Assembly: GCA_023412195.1 (NCBI GenBank)
Contig: JAEYNZ010000109.1
Span: forward strand, 1 to 10,341
DNA length: 10,341 bases
From: Bacteroidota bacterium
GTDB taxonomy: Bacteria; Bacteroidota; Bacteroidia; Bacteroidales; Prolixibacteraceae
Direction of reading: 5' to 3'
Below are positions 6,208 to 10,341 of this stretch, one piece after another. The notes beneath the pieces were generated by a model. The model worked only from the letters and a program-made list of their open reading frames with translations, was not told where the DNA came from and did no database searches. The first letter of the stretch is position 1. The number at the start of each line of letters is the position of its first letter. Position numbers and translations under genes: made by a program.

Positions 6208-7776
6208 CTATTCCAACCACCGTGGATCCCCGATCCTGTAAAATTTCAAATCCTCATTAGTAACCCTAAAATCCCCTTCATCCGGATTAACGAAACCGGG
6301 ATCAAGGGTCGTATATGAACCTGCATCATGAACCATAAATGATGTATCATATAAATTCGGTGCATTATGGTAGTTGTTTCCTGACATTTCAACAACTGTG
6401 GTTGCCGACTGGTTGGAATAATTGGCAAGAGTTTGTGCAAAAATATTGTCCTTTACAATAATCTCATGCGATGTCAGCCTTATATATAGAATTCTTCGCG
6501 TAGTACCTTCTGTTGAAATGATGTTGTAAAAGGTGTTGTTTTGTATAGTTATAACTGCATGATTTTCTCCTGAAAATGCAGAAGTATTATCCATGCGGAA
6601 AAGATCCCTGTTCAGTGCTGAATTATAAACAGTATTGTTCATGAAATCAAACTTTTTAGTCATCCCGCTACGGAAGTCAATAAAGTCACCGCCTACACAT
6701 TCAACGTTGGCATATATGGTTCCTTTGATGGTTACTGATTCTATCAGAACGGCGTTGCTGGCATAAAAAACGCCTTTTACATAATTGCGGATAAGGCATC
6801 CATCAATTTCTACATCACTATAAGTTTCGCCGGCAGGAAGCACATCGTCATAAACGATGGTCTGATTGCCATCAGGAGCAGTAGTACCATCAAAAACAAG
6901 ATCCTTTAGCCTCAATCCTGAACCAGCTTTCATGCGCAATACGGCTCCGTTTAAAACCGGTTTTTCATGAGGGCGTGACCCGATAATTTCAATCGTTGTA
7001 TTGATGTTAATGTTCCCTGCTATATTGTACTCTCCCGGCATCAGGGCAAAAACATCCCCCTCTGTGGCTTCCTCAATCCGGACTCTTATATCATCTTCCA
7101 CAGTTAATATGATAACACCACTTGTATCGAGCATTGTAGTAAACACTACTGTTCCACGGGAATTTTCACCATTTAAAAGCCTTGCTGTATATTGTGTTTC
7201 ACTTGAAAGTCCAGTAATCTCAGCAGCTCCTGCTGCAATTTCGCTTTCGGTAACCGTGTGAATGATATCTCCGGGCACAAGCACAATTGTGGTTGCAGTT
7301 TCACCGGCAGGCCACCTGATTACTGCAGTGAAGGGTGTTATCTCTTCAGGGTCCACTGCATAAAGTATCTGCTCAGCATCCGTGGTAAAAACAGTACTCA
7401 TCCATTTGGAATCTTCAATACCTTCTCCCACCGCCTGAACACGGACCGAATAAGCAGTTTCACCCGCAAACCCTGAAATAACATAGGGAACCTGATCATA
7501 CAGAATACCGGTAACTGTTTTTACCGGGGTACCACTAAAATCACCTGTGCCATTTTGAAAAACCTCAATATTGTAGCTTTGAGCATTTTTCACTGCATCC
7601 CATTGCAACCTTAAAGAAGTCTGATTTACGATCCGTGCCTCAAGGTTAACAGGTGAAAACAATCGGCTTACTTCCAGGCTGGTTACTTCAGGATCGATAT
7701 CGTCAGTGCAAGCTCCAGCTATAACTGCCATTGCAATGCTCACCAGGTATATGAGTTTTTTAATCATTTTCTCCAT
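6208..7776 (-). CDS. DUF4957/DUF5123-type lipoprotein, putative surface pectin-binding protein
   Basis: The N-terminus is a lipoprotein signal (MEKMIKKLIYLVSIAMAVIA) with the lipidated Cys at 23. The next residues, TDDIDPE, are acidic and resemble the Bacteroidota signal for export of lipoproteins to the cell surface. Residues about 42-132 look like a fibronectin type III domain (LRLQWDAVKNAQSYNIEVF, then YSVRVQAVG), and about 137-215 like a second, more diverged one. From about 225 the protein becomes a right-handed beta-helix of the lyase-like type (FALMPGEYNI, VLNGAVLRM, LRLKDLVFDGT). It ends with a DUF5123-like segment that closes in IGDPRW. Genes of this type commonly follow susCD in pectin loci, the place taken by SusE/SusF-like binding proteins. 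It starts 28 bases after susD. Binding of pectic oligosaccharides is inferred. A lyase activity related to chondroitinase-B-like beta-helix enzymes is possible, but I see no catalytic motif I can assign. Confidence 0.82.
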   Translation of the reverse strand: MEKMIKKLIYLVSIAMAVIAGACTDDIDPEVTSLEVSRLFSPVNLEARIVNQTSLRLQWDAVKNAQSYNIEVFQNGTGDFSGTPVKTVTGILYDQVPYVISGFAGETAYSVRVQAVGEGIEDSKWMSTVFTTDAEQILYAVDPEEITPFTAVIRWPAGETATTIVLVPGDIIHTVTESEIAAGAAEITGLSSETQYTARLLNGENSRGTVVFTTMLDTSGVIILTVEDDIRVRIEEATEGDVFALMPGEYNIAGNININTTIEIIGSRPHEKPVLNGAVLRMKAGSGLRLKDLVFDGTTAPDGNQTIVYDDVLPAGETYSDVEIDGCLIRNYVKGVFYASNAVLIESVTIKGTIYANVECVGGDFIDFRSGMTKKFDFMNNTVYNSALNRDLFRMDNTSAFSGENHAVITIQNNTFYNIISTEGTTRRILYIRLTSHEIIVKDNIFAQTLANYSNQSATTVVEMSGNNYHNAPNLYDTSFMVHDAGSYTTLDPGFVNPDEGDFRVTNEDLKFYRIGDPRWLE

Positions 7777-7804
7777 TGTTCATCTAATTACAGATTTAAC
7801 CAAA

Positions 7805-9589
7805 TTAAAAATTATATCCATCATTGTTGAGCATTCCATTGCTTGTATCAATGAATACCTGCCATACAGGCCAGTATTGCTGCTGATCCGGATCGCGTAA
7901 AAACAAAGCATCCCAAAATGTAGTTGTTTCACTTGAAGAAGTTATTTCCCACGTTTTATTGGATTCATAACCAAGAGCGGCTCCTTCTTCATCTGTATCA
8001 CCATAATTTAATCCATAAATCATAACTGTTTCACCATCATCGGCAGTCTGATAATATATTCTTTGTGGTAAATCAGCATATTTTCCCTCCCTGTTTTCAA
8101 GTTGCTGCAGTTTGATTTTAGCTTCATTAAGCTTTGCGCCCAACAGGTTCCACCGGATTAAATCTCCTTTGCGCAACATTTCACCTGTAAATTCAAGTGC
8201 CCTTTCATCAACTATGGCATTAAAGAACGCTTCCTTGCCTGAAGTAGCCTGTGCCATAAATGCATCAACCTTTTCAGGATGATTTGGAAATGCACGTTCC
8301 CTTACCTGCCTCAGGTATGGAGCTGCTGCTGACGGACCATCCAGCTCATTAATAGCTTCTGCTGCCATCAGTAATACATCTGAGTAACGCATGTACAACC
8401 AGTTTAATCCATCGTCATTTGTTGATGTAACCCTTCTGGGAAGCCATTCATACCTATATTTACCAAACATCCACCGCCCGTTGTTGGTAGGTACCTGAAC
8501 TCCGTCAGTCCATTCATACGGTACAGCTGTTACATCGCGACGTACATCGTCCACATCATATTCATAGAAAATGACCGGATTCGGGCCGTTAGATCCGCCC
8601 CTGTTCTGACCTGTATATTGATCTACTGTTGTATGCCGTACCCCCAGATCAAAAATCACCCGGCCCCTGCCTTCACTGAAAGGTATTTCCCAAAGTATTT
8701 CGCTGCCTGCTATAAATTGCTCACTATGCAGGGACCTGAATACCCCTTCAAAGGTTTCCAGCCTCGCCGTTCCGCTATTAATGACATCCAGGCATTCTTT
8801 TTTGACTATTTCATACATTTTTTCGGGTGCCAGATCAGGGTCATTACTCCTGCGAATAGTTCCATCAGAGCGTTGCCCATAACCACCTGCTGCCAATGCA
8901 AGCCGTGCCCGTAAACCTTTGACGAATGCTTTATTCACCCGTTCGGTAGAACTTGTCATGGCTGTTTCATTGGGCCAGGCTACAAGTTCTGCCGCTTCTT
9001 CAAGATCAGCAAGCAGTTGCTTATAAATAATATCCCTGTCTGATCGTGGCAGGTAAACAGTTTCAGAATTAACAGGTTCAAACCGGGCAGGTACATCTCC
9101 CCATGCCTTCATTAAATCGTTATAAACTACTGCCCTCAGCGTAAGTACTTCCCCAAGCAGTTGTGCAAGCTGGGCATTGTTTTCCACATCCCCGTAATTA
9201 CGCAGCCCGCGTATAGCAATGTTTGCCCTTTCAATACCCTGATAAAACATCGCCCATGCATTGTTATCAGTATTCATGTTGCTGTTGTTTACGTTGGTGT
9301 TGTAATTGACCAGACGTGAACCTTCATGTACTACATCTCTTAATCCGTTTCTGACTTCAGTATCGGTATTCATGCCATAATACGCAATGTATCTCCCGCG
9401 GTAGGAATTAGTCTCAGCAAACGAATGAATGATGCCTGCAACCGCACCTTCAGCAAGGCTGGGATTGGAAAATATAACAGATTCATCGAGTGAAGACTTG
9501 GTAGGAGCTTCCAACACATCCTCGCATGAGCTTAATAATGCGGACAGTGAAAATATGATTGCTGATAAATAAATTAACTTTTTCATCAT
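7805..9589 (-). CDS. susD: SusD/RagB-family nutrient-binding outer-membrane lipoprotein
   Basis: SusD-like proteins form the lid over the SusC transporter and bind the incoming glycan at the cell surface. The sequence has a lipoprotein signal ending SALLSSC with Cys22, followed by EDVLEAPT, which is typical of the family. The N-terminal helical (TPR-like) part includes WAMFYQGIERANIAIRG and LGEVLTLRAVVYNDLMKAWGD. The C-terminal RagB/SusD part contains LNWLYMRYSDVLLMAAEA, then YLRQVRERAF and the signature RALEFTGEMLRKGDLIRWN. The 594-residue length is normal for the family. ATG 9589 begins MMKKLIY; the second Met is equally possible. It lies 15 bases after the susC stop, and the two are almost certainly co-transcribed. 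The neighbouring lyases and GH28 indicate a pectic substrate. Confidence 0.95.
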   Translation of the reverse strand: MMKKLIYLSAIIFSLSALLSSCEDVLEAPTKSSLDESVIFSNPSLAEGAVAGIIHSFAETNSYRGRYIAYYGMNTDTEVRNGLRDVVHEGSRLVNYNTNVNNSNMNTDNNAWAMFYQGIERANIAIRGLRNYGDVENNAQLAQLLGEVLTLRAVVYNDLMKAWGDVPARFEPVNSETVYLPRSDRDIIYKQLLADLEEAAELVAWPNETAMTSSTERVNKAFVKGLRARLALAAGGYGQRSDGTIRRSNDPDLAPEKMYEIVKKECLDVINSGTARLETFEGVFRSLHSEQFIAGSEILWEIPFSEGRGRVIFDLGVRHTTVDQYTGQNRGGSNGPNPVIFYEYDVDDVRRDVTAVPYEWTDGVQVPTNNGRWMFGKYRYEWLPRRVTSTNDDGLNWLYMRYSDVLLMAAEAINELDGPSAAAPYLRQVRERAFPNHPEKVDAFMAQATSGKEAFFNAIVDERALEFTGEMLRKGDLIRWNLLGAKLNEAKIKLQQLENREGKYADLPQRIYYQTADDGETVMIYGLNYGDTDEEGAALGYESNKTWEITSSSETTTFWDALFLRDPDQQQYWPVWQVFIDTSNGMLNNDGYNF

Positions 9590-9604
9590 TTTCTTTTTTA
9601 AGTA

Positions 9605-10341
9605 TTAGAAACTTAGGTTCAACCCGAATACAAGTGAACGGCTTTTGGGATAAGCTGAATAATCAACTCCCGGAGTAAGGGGAGTTCTTCTTCTGGTTGA
9701 AACTTCAGGATCAAATCCCGTATATTTTGTCCATGTATGAACATTATATCCGCTTACATAAAACCTGAGATTCTGAAGGTTTATGCGGTTCAGCACACTG
9801 GCCGGCAATGAATAACCCATTGTAAGGGTATTCAGTCTCAGGAACGAACCATCTTCAACTGCCCAATCTGAAAAAACATATCGTGCCATATACGGTGACC
9901 ACATGGTGGTATTGGCATTCATCTGGGCAAGTTCTGCCGGATCATTGGAAATGGTTCCGTCAGGCAGAAGGTTTGTCCACCGTTTACCATCTTCCATCAT
10001 TGAAATCATGTTCCGGGAATGATACTTACTGGTTGAAGTATATTCCACCTTATTGGCATTATATATATCATTACCATAACTCCAGTTGAAGGAAGCCTGG
10101 ACATCAAATCCATACACTCTCCCATTTAATGTAAGTCCGCCTGTATGCAAGGGATTTGCATCTCCAATAATTGTTCTGTCTGAAACATCTACAATGCCAT
10201 CTCCTGTTCTGTCGACCAGTTTCATTGATCCTGGCCTTACAGTGCCAATGATTGCCTGATTGTTGGCTACACCTTCTTTCAGTACCCAAACCCCATCAGT
10301 GTAACCTTCAAAATCCGATACTTCATAACGGCCTGCACTTT
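9605..10341 (-). CDS. susC: SusC/RagA-family TonB-linked outer-membrane transporter (C-terminal part, 5' end beyond window)
   Basis: The frame is open from the stop codon at 9605 to the window edge, giving 244 residues of the C-terminal beta-barrel. The Met at 10225 is internal, not a start: in-frame residues upstream include YEVSDFEGYTDGVW and IIGTVRPGSMK, a standard SusC continuation. Family marks are the GSMKLVDRTGDGIVDVSDRTIIG calcium-loop-like segment (split here by the internal Met), FDVQASFNWSYGNDIYNANK, the LRLNTLTMGYSLP strand, YVSGYNVHTWTKYTGFDPEV and the terminal strand SRSLVFGLNLSF. Residues ending in an aromatic Phe are normal for outer-membrane barrels. It would import oligosaccharides using TonB energy together with the SusD-like lid encoded directly downstream. 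Family members are about 1000 residues, so about a quarter of the protein is here. Confidence 0.95.
   Translation of the reverse strand, partial: SAGRYEVSDFEGYTDGVWVLKEGVANNQAIIGTVRPGSMKLVDRTGDGIVDVSDRTIIGDANPLHTGGLTLNGRVYGFDVQASFNWSYGNDIYNANKVEYTSTSKYHSRNMISMMEDGKRWTNLLPDGTISNDPAELAQMNANTTMWSPYMARYVFSDWAVEDGSFLRLNTLTMGYSLPASVLNRINLQNLRFYVSGYNVHTWTKYTGFDPEVSTRRRTPLTPGVDYSAYPKSRSLVFGLNLSF

Noticed and set aside
8618..8914. Open frame of 98 codons on the plus strand, antisense to susD, the longest plus-strand frame seen.
   Set aside because: It lies wholly inside a conserved SusD coding region and has no recognisable domain, and no plus-strand gene context exists in the window.
9605..10225. 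Reading the SusC-like frame as a complete 206-residue protein starting at Met 10225.
   Set aside because: The same frame continues open to the window edge with typical SusC sequence upstream, so this Met is internal.

Overview
This window looks like part of a pectin / homogalacturonan utilisation locus (PUL) from a member of the Bacteroidota. The evidence is a SusC-like/SusD-like pair, followed by a DUF4957/DUF5123-type lipoprotein, two family-1 pectate lyases and a GH28 polygalacturonase. All lie on the minus strand with short gaps. Lipoprotein signal peptides are common, strong Shine-Dalgarno sites are scarce, and one lyase ends in what looks like a type IX secretion (T9SS) C-terminal sorting domain. 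The T9SS tail favours an environmental lineage over a typical gut Bacteroides, but the genus cannot be fixed from this sequence.

Layout in the direction of transcription (right to left). 10341-9605 is the 3' part of the SusC-like TonB-dependent transporter. 9589-7805 is the SusD-like lipoprotein. 7776-6208 is a lipoprotein with fibronectin-III-like domains and a beta-helix, in the position of a surface glycan-binding protein. A strong hairpin at 6142-6178 with a short U-tract separates this binding/uptake block from the enzyme block. 6119-4671 is a compact PL1 pectate lyase and 4642-2174 is a much longer PL1 lyase. The long lyase has the same core plus an N-terminal beta-strand-repeat module and a C-terminal sorting domain. 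2132-441 is a GH28 lipoprotein. 440-304 is non-coding. 303-1 is the left end of an IS66-family insertion sequence carrying the 5' part of its first small ORF.

Proposed division of labour (inference). The long PL1 enzyme cuts polygalacturonan outside the cell. SusD and the DUF5123 protein hold the products at the surface and SusC imports them. The short PL1 and the GH28 enzyme, which has exo-type sequence features, shorten the imported oligosaccharides, probably in the periplasm. Enzymes for unsaturated galacturonate, methyl or acetyl esters and the cytoplasmic pathway are not in this window. They may lie upstream of susC or beyond the IS66 copy.

I see no tRNA, rRNA or CRISPR array. I do not see a clearly new system. 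The most notable points are the two PL1 paralogues that differ in export modules, the terminator-like hairpin inside the locus, the uncharacterised DUF5123 protein, and the IS66 element at the 3' edge of the locus.
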